Origin: Tritrichomonas foetus
Lineage: Eukaryota > Parabasalia > Tritrichomonadida > Tritrichomonadidae
Length of the DNA: 64,000 bases
Direction of reading: 5' to 3'
Assembly (NCBI GenBank): GCA_001839685.1
Contig: MLAK01000607.1
Location: forward strand, 11,868 to 75,867
Both the position numbers and the translations under genes were made by a program. Below the pieces are notes generated by a model. That model made no database searches and was not told the DNA's origin. It saw only the letters and a program-made list of their open reading frames with translations. Shown piece after piece: positions 18,901 to 26,860 of the stretch (positions are counted from its first letter, which is position 1; every line of letters begins with the position of its first letter).

Positions 18901-21077
18901 CAGGTGGTCGAAATAAACGACGGCAAAATGAGCGAGGTGGAAATGGGGAAGTATGCGATGTAAATGGTGATAACAATGATCATGAAATTATTATTTATAA
19001 TGAAGCAATGGAAATCAATACAGGTGATCAATCATTAAAAGAAAAAGCTTTACAAATTGAATCACTTCAACAATTCAGTTCATTTATTAGTGGAATTCGA
19101 GGGACTGGAATTAATCAATTTGTTGGATGGATGTGCGTTTATTTACTCTTATCGGCATGTACATTATTCGTTATTAGTTTTTATGCAAGAACTATCAATA
19201 CATCTTTCCATAGTCGTTCAATGATGATTTGCTATGCTGCCTTAAGATTTGCTGCTTTTCAATATACTGGAATTCATGTACAAGAATTTTTCTATTATGA
19301 TCCAACAATTGCTGATCTTCAAATGAATATTACTGATCTCGATTCTTTAATTACACAGACTCTTTTCTTTTTAGGAAAAACTTCCATATTTGCTGAATCT
19401 TTAACTTTTGGCGATGAAAATATTACTTCTGACTTTAGAGAATATCAAGGAATCGAAGATATGTATTTAGCTCGATTACCTCATCAAATGAGTAACTTTT
19501 CAGAACCTGTTCCTTCTATAAGTTCTTTGATTCATGAAGCGTATCCATCACTAAGTTTTGATATGAGGCTTAGATTGTATTTAACTGTATCAAAAGGTAT
19601 TGTTTATAGTTTTATTAATGGATTTAAGAATAATACTTTACCGTTCAAAATTGATGATGATACATGGAGGCAATACAATCATTTCATGATTGATCATTTA
19701 AGCTCTGATGTTCAAAAAACAGCAACAATATACATTGATTCAGTCGGTGAAATTATTAATTCTAGTTTTATGATCGCACTTGTAATTTCTATTGCTTCTT
19801 TAGTTGTTTTAGCTTTAATCTTTTCCATTCCGATTGTTATGGCTGTAAATGCACTGAGAGGATACTTTAGAATGACTACTCATGTTCTCTGTCAAATCCC
19901 ACCTGACATCTTTGAAAGATCTATGTATATTAATAAGTGGTTAAAGAACCAAATTTCACGTAAAAATTATAAACAATTTGAAACTTATTATAAAAGAACT
20001 GTTTCTGCAAGTCTTCAATCTAAAATAATTAATGAGTCTCCTGAAAAATTGCTTCTTTTCAATTCACAAATGCAATTTTTGGAAGCTTCTTCTCTTCCAC
20101 TTGAAGGAATTGAAGATCCAACACTTGAAGATGTTCTTTCTTTAGTTGTTGAAACTAATAATAATAAATCTATAATTGAACAAGTTCAAAGAGCAATGGA
20201 AAAATTCCAAGATGCTAAAGATAATATTGAAAACATTGTTTTTGTCACTACTTCACTGGTTGGTACTCCAATTAAGCTCACAATTACTGGAATTACCACA
20301 AGTGATACGTCATTATCATCAACATCATCAATTCAACGCTATTACGCTTTTATTGCAATACTTGTTCGAGATATTACAGCAGAAGCAAGCCAAGAAGCTC
20401 AATATACAGCACAAAAAGAGAAAACTATTTCACTTTTAAGTGAAGTCGTACCAAGAAACTTTGCCATTAGAATGCTTGAAGGTGAAAGAAGAATTTCTTT
20501 CTCTTCTGGAATTTGCTCTGTTTTATGCTGTGAAGTTGTTGACTATGATGAAGTTTTTGGGACTTTTGATTCAATTAAATTAATTGAATCGATTGTCTCT
20601 TTGAGAAATTTAATTAATAAAATTCTCGTTAGTTTTGAAAACGTTTCATTATTGAATTTCCATGATGGAACAATGATGTTTGTTGCAGGTTTGTTTAATG
20701 ATGAACAAAATGGAAGAACTGAAGCCAGCGATGCAATACAATTTGCAGCAGCCTTAAATAAGCATTTAATTCACATATTTAATGAAAATCAAATAGAAAT
20801 TAAAGTGAGATATGGACTTTGTACTGGTGGTCCTGTTTACATTAAACTTCTCATGGATTCTTCGCCAGTGATTTTGATTTCAGGAGAACCTGTCACAATT
20901 GCCAAGCAAATTGTTACCAAATGTCAACCAACTCAGCTTCTACTTGAGCGTACAACTTATGAATGTATTTATGGTATGAATATTGATTGTCAAATGGAGG
21001 GAGAAGTTGACTATGCTGGTAAGCATACATCATTGTATTCTGTCCAGGTTGATCAGATTCAAGAAGATAAAGGATAA
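15936..21077 (+). CDS. Giant multi-membrane protein with degenerate class III cyclase domain
   Basis: I use the first ATG in frame (15936); 1713 residues. The first ~340 residues contain many membrane helices. Further membrane segments lie near 636-660, 936-963, 1061-1083 and 1279-1304, with large soluble loops between. The last ~200 residues align with class III adenylyl/guanylyl cyclase catalytic domains (VRYGLCTGG for the usual RIGIHTG). The family makes cAMP or cGMP, but key residues differ: the first metal Asp is Glu (CCEVVDY, Glu1533), the second metal Asp is kept (HDGT, Asp1577), and the usual VNLAxR motif reads VTIAKQ, losing the transition-state Asn and Arg. Activity may be low or absent. 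This membrane architecture is a trichomonad expansion. Confidence 0.93.
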   Translation: MHTAFSSVHSTNTHTTKNFLSFSSQSVLEESKGPTIAEKLRMNLFHISINMQRYKFPSFLINATAVFRLVQWYAICFMPRFSAFWNMDGQSTIFIFILKLPLHLCVHFSHIYHAVLVIIMVLFFVFGIVHFITVLAKDPSEFSTPNSIIAWFRIFFQVLTPILTSFIMSAWGFLLSLLIFGEDRSPLIIISVVLGIIGIACATLCHFLSYYVIRGTAFLRDNELFVPWAPYTLLWASLEYYLNVCALLEELLPISQLYFRITYSIFCLLFYNPVTAIIFIRFPIFQSALDAVHIATMSVLCFIVIIFINVSVVWKQLNPTIICIVSLILYVILNMFFKYFENKWMSRDVKKLYSVYKNPHSILPHITPLVFTSPLSTQVALSQEAYQVMQNFNSLEITNKRLFHRYLIVGTESRMPAITNIDFVKWGVNYFTDFDTLIMCAQICEFFGENSQTQSVLLQRIKEEPKIGFFMMPILLSLEYEHKDNISDKPPFMTLLEKKANAGLSRCRRALALFWGCVLNHSQSTMKEALCKIRDAIHEADTHFDELLRCYPNSQSTIALNLSYLTEIKGEFIQCNEYISETSARLIEKRSDLTEDEDSIDGMSTLINDNSKSFYSHVQNLGTYMEQERHILIQTKAPLYVLMANTILSLVVILVSLVSVIVITLTELNKYPKILNIVDTAKDVIIQNALLTYSSRRLCLFANNKIGFDEFGLSDSELHQTTKPETLIPFILQGAEEHTSKLKKFYEATTVNKDMLTQLHNFTTEIKIYNQRRQGSIAYLFDLFSFWLKSIASNLPKYFDQPEYSMTGKNPMPTSAKTSDYWELLHHKKAESLRSSWFNFNEQLHSHFNQETRKVDNSLNQPLNNDDIINNLKIKKISTTNYTDIPSDLYLDYTSICSSTAMKELIVNIGPMAILVDEFMNKFYVTTSHIIDNLDRILYWSMIIFPVAFIVLFGIFLLFSAIFIKKEAAFRNTLYLSLPEQVASEFFRSGGRNKRRQNERGGNGEVCDVNGDNNDHEIIIYNEAMEINTGDQSLKEKALQIESLQQFSSFISGIRGTGINQFVGWMCVYLLLSACTLFVISFYARTINTSFHSRSMMICYAALRFAAFQYTGIHVQEFFYYDPTIADLQMNITDLDSLITQTLFFLGKTSIFAESLTFGDENITSDFREYQGIEDMYLARLPHQMSNFSEPVPSISSLIHEAYPSLSFDMRLRLYLTVSKGIVYSFINGFKNNTLPFKIDDDTWRQYNHFMIDHLSSDVQKTATIYIDSVGEIINSSFMIALVISIASLVVLALIFSIPIVMAVNALRGYFRMTTHVLCQIPPDIFERSMYINKWLKNQISRKNYKQFETYYKRTVSASLQSKIINESPEKLLLFNSQMQFLEASSLPLEGIEDPTLEDVLSLVVETNNNKSIIEQVQRAMEKFQDAKDNIENIVFVTTSLVGTPIKLTITGITTSDTSLSSTSSIQRYYAFIAILVRDITAEASQEAQYTAQKEKTISLLSEVVPRNFAIRMLEGERRISFSSGICSVLCCEVVDYDEVFGTFDSIKLIESIVSLRNLINKILVSFENVSLLNFHDGTMMFVAGLFNDEQNGRTEASDAIQFAAALNKHLIHIFNENQIEIKVRYGLCTGGPVYIKLLMDSSPVILISGEPVTIAKQIVTKCQPTQLLLERTTYECIYGMNIDCQMEGEVDYAGKHTSLYSVQVDQIQEDKG

Positions 21078-21482
21078 AAACATAAAAAGTTATTTGAATT
21101 TCTGGCACGAAACAATTCATGATTCAAAAGTGATATATCTTGCGAGATCTTATTCTTCTTATTGTTAAAATATACATGCTTAGATTTGATATAGATATAT
21201 ACAATTTTTATTTTATTTTTTTATGTTCATCGTGATTATTTGTAGAATTTTTTTGCCGAACGATCAACTATACTTTTGTTTTACGATCATTTTATTTCAG
21301 AAACTTAATTGGCTGAATATAAGACATAAAAAACAAATTCTTAATCGGTGATGTCTATATTCTGATGAAGCTTTTATTCCAATATTATCGATTTATCATA
21401 ATATTTAGGTGATTTATGTCAATTTCAATTTTTGAAAGTAATTAAAAACTTTTTCAATGTTATCGTCTTCCATTTTTGTCAA
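21078..21482. other. Intergenic gap
   Basis: A 405-bp AT-rich spacer between two plus-strand genes. It contains one AACTTTTTC box near its end and no coding frame. Confidence 0.5.
21447..21455 (+). promoter_or_regulatory. AACTTTTTC box before RING gene
   Basis: Exact AACTTTTTC, 27 bp before the first ATG (21483) of the RING protein. Its position just before that ATG supports 21483 as the start. Confidence 0.5.
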
Positions 21483-22727
21483 ATGTTTTCTTTTCAACTT
21501 TACTTTTTATTCTCACTTTCACTACTGTCTTCATCATTTGTAAAAGAATGTGTATCAAAAGATAGTGGTGAGTCTAGCTTTTTTTTCAAACTATTGAACC
21601 GAATTTTATTCATCAATTTTATTTTTTCTGTTACAATTTTGGTCATCAAAACTACAGTACATTTTTTTCTTGGAAGTATCAATGATTCACAATGGAATGA
21701 AATCATGAAAAAATTTTGGAATTTATTTTATTTAGATCTGACATTTTACATAATCCCATGTATCAAACATATAGGTGATATTGGGTATACAATATTATTA
21801 GGGATATCAATCATTCTCGGGATTGTAAATCTTTTTCTTGGTATAATTTTTGAGTATCTTTTTTCACAAAATAGAGAAAAGCTTTTGAGAATTGCATTAC
21901 TTCAAATTTTTTGTTTAATTATATTGTTAATTTCACTAATTTGTTTTCACAGATTTCAATATAACGATGATGTTCTGAACCTTCCATTATATTTTCTTCT
22001 TTTTAACAATACTATTTTGGTATTTACTGATTTTTTAAAGACTAGTGCACTTAATTTCTGTATCAAAAAGCATATTTCAAATGGAAGAAGTAATGAATTA
22101 AAATATTGGATAGACATTATTCGGTTGATTTTTCCGATCAAATTTGCTTACCAAAAAGAAGACACGAAGTTCCCTTTGGTTTATCCACTAAAAATAGCCC
22201 ATATGGTTTTGAAAATTAATGATTACATTGAATGGAAAGAAACACATTCTAAAATCAAAATTAAATTTCCACAAGCAACTTTAAATGACATTCAAAAAAA
22301 TGAGGTCTGCATCATTTGTAGAATGAAAATGGAGGTTAACGACTCCATTAAACTTCCATGTGGCCATTGCAATCATACAAACTGTATCCAGCAGTGGATT
22401 TCACATCATAAAAGTTGTCCAATTTGTCAATCTGATTTGCACAGTGTGTTGGACATAAGTAAAGAGGAAAGAAATATTAATTCTGGTCCAAACTTATTTA
22501 ATTTGTATTTTCCTCCAATTCGTGAAGATCCTCCAATCCAGCAAGAAGATGAAGAAGAGGAGAATAAAAGGAGAAGACATCATCATAAACATAAAAGAAA
22601 ACAAAACACAGAAACAGAAAAACCAGAAATAGAAAAACTAGAAACAGAAAAACCAGAAGCAGAAAAACCAGAAACAGAAAAACTAGAAACAGAAAAACCA
22701 GAAACAGAAAAACCAGAAACAGAATAA
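21483..22727 (+). CDS. Multi-pass membrane RING-H2 E3 ligase, HRD1-like
   Basis: 414 residues from the first ATG. The N-terminal ~215 residues hold about five or six membrane helices, followed by a cytosolic RING at about 276-318 with cysteines and histidines spaced C-x2-C, C-x-H-x2-H-x2-C and C-x2-C (CIIC ... CGHCNHTNC ... CPIC), the C3H2C3 type. HRD1/gp78-type proteins ubiquitinate misfolded ER proteins for degradation and have this layout, so an ERAD ligase is the best guess. The C-terminus is a basic HHHKHKRK patch and then a K-P-E-T-E repeat. The repeat DNA continues beyond the TAA, so the present stop probably arose inside the array. Confidence 0.88.
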   Translation: MFSFQLYFLFSLSLLSSSFVKECVSKDSGESSFFFKLLNRILFINFIFSVTILVIKTTVHFFLGSINDSQWNEIMKKFWNLFYLDLTFYIIPCIKHIGDIGYTILLGISIILGIVNLFLGIIFEYLFSQNREKLLRIALLQIFCLIILLISLICFHRFQYNDDVLNLPLYFLLFNNTILVFTDFLKTSALNFCIKKHISNGRSNELKYWIDIIRLIFPIKFAYQKEDTKFPLVYPLKIAHMVLKINDYIEWKETHSKIKIKFPQATLNDIQKNEVCIICRMKMEVNDSIKLPCGHCNHTNCIQQWISHHKSCPICQSDLHSVLDISKEERNINSGPNLFNLYFPPIREDPPIQQEDEEEENKRRRHHHKHKRKQNTETEKPEIEKLETEKPEAEKPETEKLETEKPETEKPETE

Positions 22728-22760
22728 CTATAAACAGAAACACCAGAAACAGAATAACTA
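22609..22760 (+). repeat. GAAACAGAAAAACCA-type tandem repeat crossing a stop codon
   Basis: About eight imperfect 18-bp units encode T-E-K-P/L-E at the end of the RING protein. At 22725 AAA is replaced by TAA, ending the frame. Two more units follow (with CTATAAACAGAAACACCAG), carrying the same TAA change at 22754, so the last two units look duplicated after the mutation. Confidence 0.8.
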
Positions 22761-23221
22761 TAAATATACAAAGAAGACACTAAATTGGTTGGATTTTGAT
22801 TTATATTCAAACCAACTTTTTTGCTTCAATCGATTTTATTCTTTGGATTTTTACCAAACAATATGATAGAAATAAAAAATGTAGATGACGAATTTTCTTC
22901 TTTATTAAAATTAGGAAAGAATATTATGAAAATATCACTGATCTTTCAACTTCTTGTCGATTACGAAAGATTTCATGCATTTTGAACGACCTCTAATGAA
23001 CAATTTATTGTGACAGTAATATGAAGAATGTTTAAATTTTTATTCTATTTACATCAAATTCATATAATAGCATAGTTTATTTTGTATTCGTGTTTCCTCT
23101 GCACTATTTTTTACAACAAAAGTTCGTTTTTTCATCAGATTTCATAAGAAACTGTTATATTTAAAATTAGCCATAACCACTCTGATATTTGACCTTAAGA
23201 AATTCGAGATAAAATTCATCA
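22728..23221. other. Intergenic gap
   Basis: A 494-bp gap. After the repeat tail there is a 40-codon ATG frame (22863-22985) too short to judge. No other signal. Confidence 0.45.
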
Positions 23222-23782
23222 ATGTCAGAAGATATAGGTGAATGGATTGATTCTTTACCACTCTCGAGAAAACGAAAGAATCTCGCTCGTGATTTTGCAG
23301 ATGGCTGCATGATGGCCGAAGTGATTCATGTTTTTTATCCCAAACTTGTCGATCTCCACAATTACGAGCAAGGCCTTCGTGTTGACACCAAAATCTACAA
23401 CTGGAACACACTCCATCAGCGCGTATTCAAAAAACTCGGAATTCCGATCGATCATCAAACAATAACCGCCATTGCAAATGCCAAGCCAGGAGTCATCGAA
23501 AAGTTCCTTGAGCAGGTTAAAATTGCAATGACTACAAAGAAACCCCCTCGGACAGCAAATTCGCCTCGCGCTGAGGCAAAATCAGCACCCGCCCCACCAA
23601 AAGATTTGCCGATGACAGAAAAAGACCGCGAAATCCTGATTGAAAAGATAAAGGAGGCCGACCAGCAACAGCAGCTGATTCGTGCCCTTGAAATGAAGTC
23701 ACAGAAGCTGATGGAATTGATGCAGATTAAAGATGTAAAAATTGTGAGACTAATGGCCAGAAAAGAGCGCCAATACAAGTGA
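23222..23782 (+). CDS. SPEF1: SPEF1/CLAMP-like calponin-homology protein
   Basis: 186 residues. Residues about 5-105 are a CH_2-type calponin-homology domain, with LPLSRKRKNLARDFADG, MMAEVIHVFYPKLVDLHNY and NWNTLHQRVFKKLGI, all characteristic of sperm flagellar protein 1. A P/A/K-rich linker (105-130) leads to a C-terminal coiled coil (140-186) ending in the IxxLExKxxKLxxLxxIKDxKIxxL pattern of this family. SPEF1 proteins bind and bundle microtubules in the axonemal central apparatus and in cortical arrays. A microtubule role in flagella or the axostyle/pelta is therefore likely. Codons are more GC-rich than the flanks. Confidence 0.93.
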   Translation: MSEDIGEWIDSLPLSRKRKNLARDFADGCMMAEVIHVFYPKLVDLHNYEQGLRVDTKIYNWNTLHQRVFKKLGIPIDHQTITAIANAKPGVIEKFLEQVKIAMTTKKPPRTANSPRAEAKSAPAPPKDLPMTEKDREILIEKIKEADQQQQLIRALEMKSQKLMELMQIKDVKIVRLMARKERQYK

Positions 23783-24173
23783 GTTATTTGTAAAATGTTG
23801 TTTTATAGGAATCTTCTATTATTTATTCAAAAAACTTCTGACAAAATTGCGACCTGTTATACCGTGAACACTTTTCGTTTTTTTGACTTTCCATTTGACC
23901 TTTAATGTTCACGATGAAGATGTTTGAACTTTCTATTTCAAATGAAGAAGATGGAAATTAACAGAATTTTTCGATAATAGTGAATTTTTCACCATAGAGC
24001 ACATATCGTTCAACCATTTATCATCTGAATCGCATCATTGAAATGAAAACATAAAAAACTTCACCACAAAACCAAAAAAAATTATGATGAGCTAAAGAGA
24101 AAGAATAAAATGCTTGTAAAAAAAAGAAGAAGAGAAAGAAAGTTATAACAAGAAATAAATCTTGAAATTTACC
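23783..24173. other. Intergenic gap, convergent 3' ends
   Basis: A 391-bp spacer between the SPEF1-like gene and the convergent eL21 gene. It contains copy A of the 49-bp hairpin family and A/G-rich sequence near 24110-24150. Confidence 0.6.
23863..23913 (-). repeat. 49-bp hairpin element, copy A
   Basis: CGTGAACA at one end and TGTTCACG at the other, with a 49-bp core (GTGAAC to GTTCAC). On the minus strand it carries the shared inner motif GGTCAAATG followed by AGTCAAA. It matches three other copies in length and sequence (41555, 52805, 58521). Confidence 0.8.
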
Positions 24174-24653
24174 TTAACAAGTTTCACGATATGGTGTGAA
24201 GCAGATTGCTTTGATTGTTTCTGGTTTACAAATATGTGCTTCCTTTGGTTGGGCTGGAACGCGCTTGAGTGGTGTGAATTTGACATTTTTGGCCTTAGCT
24301 TCGGCTTGGAGTTTTTGGTTTTGGGCGACGCGGGCGAGGAAGTCCTTCTTGCAGTTGCTGTGGAAAACGTGCTCTGTGCGGACGTAGATTCTCTTTGGTG
24401 CGATGTGGTTGTTGACGCGGCGGTAAACTAAGATACCAAGGGCGTGTGGGGAAACGTTCCAGACAACACCAGTTGTTCCGTGGTAGAGGCGGTGTGGCAT
24501 ACCCTTGTGGACGGCGCCATTGACTTTGATGTCAACGATGTCGCCAAGGCGGAAAGTACGGAGTTCTTGGGATGGAGCTGGAAGACCGTGTTTCTTGTAT
24601 TTACGGGAGAAAACATATCGTGTGGCGTGGCGGAGACCGGCTGTGTGACCCAT
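24174..24653 (-). CDS. RPL21: Large-subunit ribosomal protein eL21
   Basis: 159 residues, the usual length for eL21. It starts MGHTAGLRHATRYVFSR and keeps the family core: LGDIVDIKVNGAVHKGMPH, YHGTTGVVWNV and KRIYVRTEHV, with the C-terminal basic stretch near KRVPAQPKEAH. eL21 is part of the 60S subunit near the central protuberance. The DNA is notably GC-richer at third positions than the window average, as expected for a highly expressed gene. An AACTTTTTC box lies 64 bp upstream on its strand. A nearby upstream ATG at 24667 is out of frame. Confidence 0.98.
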   Translation of the reverse strand: MGHTAGLRHATRYVFSRKYKKHGLPAPSQELRTFRLGDIVDIKVNGAVHKGMPHRLYHGTTGVVWNVSPHALGILVYRRVNNHIAPKRIYVRTEHVFHSNCKKDFLARVAQNQKLQAEAKAKNVKFTPLKRVPAQPKEAHICKPETIKAICFTPYRETC

Positions 24654-24717
24654 GTTGAAAAGGCCATGCTCAAACCGTAAAACGGAGAAATTGAATTGTT
24701 AAATAGTTCATTACACT

Positions 24718-24726
24718 GAAAAAGTT
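24718..24726 (-). promoter_or_regulatory. AACTTTTTC box before eL21
   Basis: Exact AACTTTTTC on the minus strand, 64 bp before the eL21 start codon and in the same orientation as in five other genes of this window. Confidence 0.5.
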
Positions 24727-24891
24727 TATCACAAAAAGATTTTTCGATTCACTGGATGTAATTTTCAATAAGATAAGTTTTATAAAGTATTGAAAAATGA
24801 AATTTATATTTATCAAAAAGTTTACATGTCATTCATGACAAATTCTCAAAAAAAGAAATCACAAAGTTTTTTATCAGAAATCATTATTTCC

Positions 24892-26157
24892 ATGTCGAGA
24901 CTTCCAACCTATGCTCTGGCATTGAAAAATCGTGGATTTTCTCGAAGTGGCCCTCAAAACTTTACCCCCGTTAAATTTTACGACGAATACGAAAGCGAAT
25001 ATAATAGCCGCCAAACGGTAAATAAGGAAGAAGAAGAAATAAACAAACTTAGAGGTATCGTTGATGATCTCCAAATGCAAATTGAACGACTAATGCGCGA
25101 CCAATCTCAAGTAGATGAAATCGAACGAGAAATCGAAGAAGAAAAACAGTACTGTCAAGAATTGAAAAGCAAAATTGAAAGCGCAACAGTCATGCTTCGT
25201 AACGCCCAGGAAACAACCAAACTCCAGAATGACCAAGTCGTTTATTTTGAATCAATTTTATCCGGAAAGAATCAACTCGCTTCAAGTAAAGAACAAATGC
25301 TAATGCGACTTCATGCCGAATACAATTCGTTAATTTCCGATTACAAACGAATACTAAATACGACGCAAAATCAAACAGTTCAAATACGACAAGCAGGCGA
25401 ACAAATTGACGAATTACAAGCTGAAATCGAATCAATCAAACTCGAACATTCACGGCAAGAATTCAACGACTCTTTCAGTGATTCGCTAAATCGAAATTCG
25501 CCATTCATCAACAACAATCGGAACATTCCAGAAATGGACGAACATGATGATTTTCAATCGCCAAACAATAAAAACAATACACCTTCTTCAACTAGGGACT
25601 CTTTTGATATTCCACAAAATAATGCAGTTCCTGCAGCAATGAGAGATTCGCTGAATTTTTCAATAGAACCGGAACCAATAGTTTCACCTCGACGGTCGCC
25701 AAATCGAAGACCTCCATCGCATCTCAATTCCAACACAGCTGAATTCCCAATTAATAATTCTTGTAACACAAATAGTCCAACTGTTCATCCAGCAATGAGG
25801 GATTCCTTCACAATGAATGATGATGAGTTGATGATTCCAACAAGAGGGCCTCTCAGTCCGGTTCGAACAGAAACGCCAAGAGCAATGACAGATAACATTT
25901 CATTTGGTGCAGTAGAAACTGACAAAAAAGCTTTTGCTGATATTGATTCAATGACTGTCGCAGAAATGAAAAACGAGCTCAGGAATTTACAAGCAGAAAA
26001 AGAAGAAATCGAACGGATACTTTCCAAATCGCCTGAAAAGGGAATGTCTTTGACTAGATCACGAAGAATACATGAAGAGAATGAAACTAGACTCGATAGT
26101 GTTGAACAAAGAATGGGAAAATTGAGACTTGTTTTGAAACAAATGCATGTTTTATAA
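24892..26157 (+). CDS. Coiled-coil protein, unknown family
   Basis: I choose the ATG at 24892 (421 residues, starting MSRLPTYALALKNRG). The frame opens earlier, but the leader is K/I/Y-rich and unlike the body. Residues about 45-185 are a long coiled coil; 190-340 are N/S/P-rich and disordered with a repeated 'P-x-x-x-R-D-S-F/L' motif (TRDSFDIP, AMRDSLNF, AMRDSFTM), and 345-421 form a second coiled coil. The RDSF-type repeats may be phosphorylation or docking sites. No catalytic motif. A cytoskeletal role is a guess. Confidence 0.85.
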   Translation: MSRLPTYALALKNRGFSRSGPQNFTPVKFYDEYESEYNSRQTVNKEEEEINKLRGIVDDLQMQIERLMRDQSQVDEIEREIEEEKQYCQELKSKIESATVMLRNAQETTKLQNDQVVYFESILSGKNQLASSKEQMLMRLHAEYNSLISDYKRILNTTQNQTVQIRQAGEQIDELQAEIESIKLEHSRQEFNDSFSDSLNRNSPFINNNRNIPEMDEHDDFQSPNNKNNTPSSTRDSFDIPQNNAVPAAMRDSLNFSIEPEPIVSPRRSPNRRPPSHLNSNTAEFPINNSCNTNSPTVHPAMRDSFTMNDDELMIPTRGPLSPVRTETPRAMTDNISFGAVETDKKAFADIDSMTVAEMKNELRNLQAEKEEIERILSKSPEKGMSLTRSRRIHEENETRLDSVEQRMGKLRLVLKQMHVL

Positions 26158-26860
26158 ATTTGTTAAATATATTTTTTAAACAAAAAATTATGATTATTAT
26201 TTTATTGAGTGTACACCTGCAGTACGACTAAAAGTTATACCAGAAACTCACCTTTAGAATTGTCCAAACTTAGAATTAATCTCTTTCAGGTTTTGGAAAA
26301 GGTGGAAGCATGATGGCATAGTTATAGCGTCAAATTTGATCATGAATAATACCATTCATACTATGAATTTCATACCTGATAATATCCATTGTGGCTTTAA
26401 GTTAATGTTGAAGAGATATAAATAACACTAATGACATATTTTGAAAATTATCAATTTTTTTTGTAATAATCAAATTAATTAAATGATTGTTGATAAAAAA
26501 TGTAAGTATTTATAGAAAATATTTTATGGGGAGAAATAAATATTTCACAGTATTGGTAATGGTAAATTATATAATTGAATTTCAACATTTCTACCGATAG
26601 GTATGTGTCAATGATTAGGTATGAACGAGAGACATTATACATCTGTGTATGCCAGACATAATCATTGATATCCTCTTATTTGTCAAAAACTTGATGCATT
26701 ACATAAAATACGATATTGGTATTATTCATAAACAAACAACATATTCATTGAAAAAGTTCACATGATATTCAGAAAATATATGTGAATTACGAAAATACCT
26801 CTGAAAAATTCACTTTTTCAAGGTGGGAGACCAGTTAAAAAACTGTTAGGCGCCATTCTA
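26158..26860. other. Intergenic gap
   Basis: A 703-bp AT-rich spacer with no coding frame. It ends with GAAAAAGTT (26750-26758, reverse orientation) and CACTTTTTC (26811-26819) before the next gene. Confidence 0.5.
26811..26819 (+). promoter_or_regulatory. CACTTTTTC box before WD40 gene
   Basis: One base from the AACTTTTTC consensus, 41 bp before the ATG at 26861, the same spacing as before other genes. Confidence 0.4.

Noticed and set aside
22863..22985. 40-codon ATG frame between the RING and SPEF1-like genes.
   Set aside because: Too short to distinguish from chance, no promoter box upstream.
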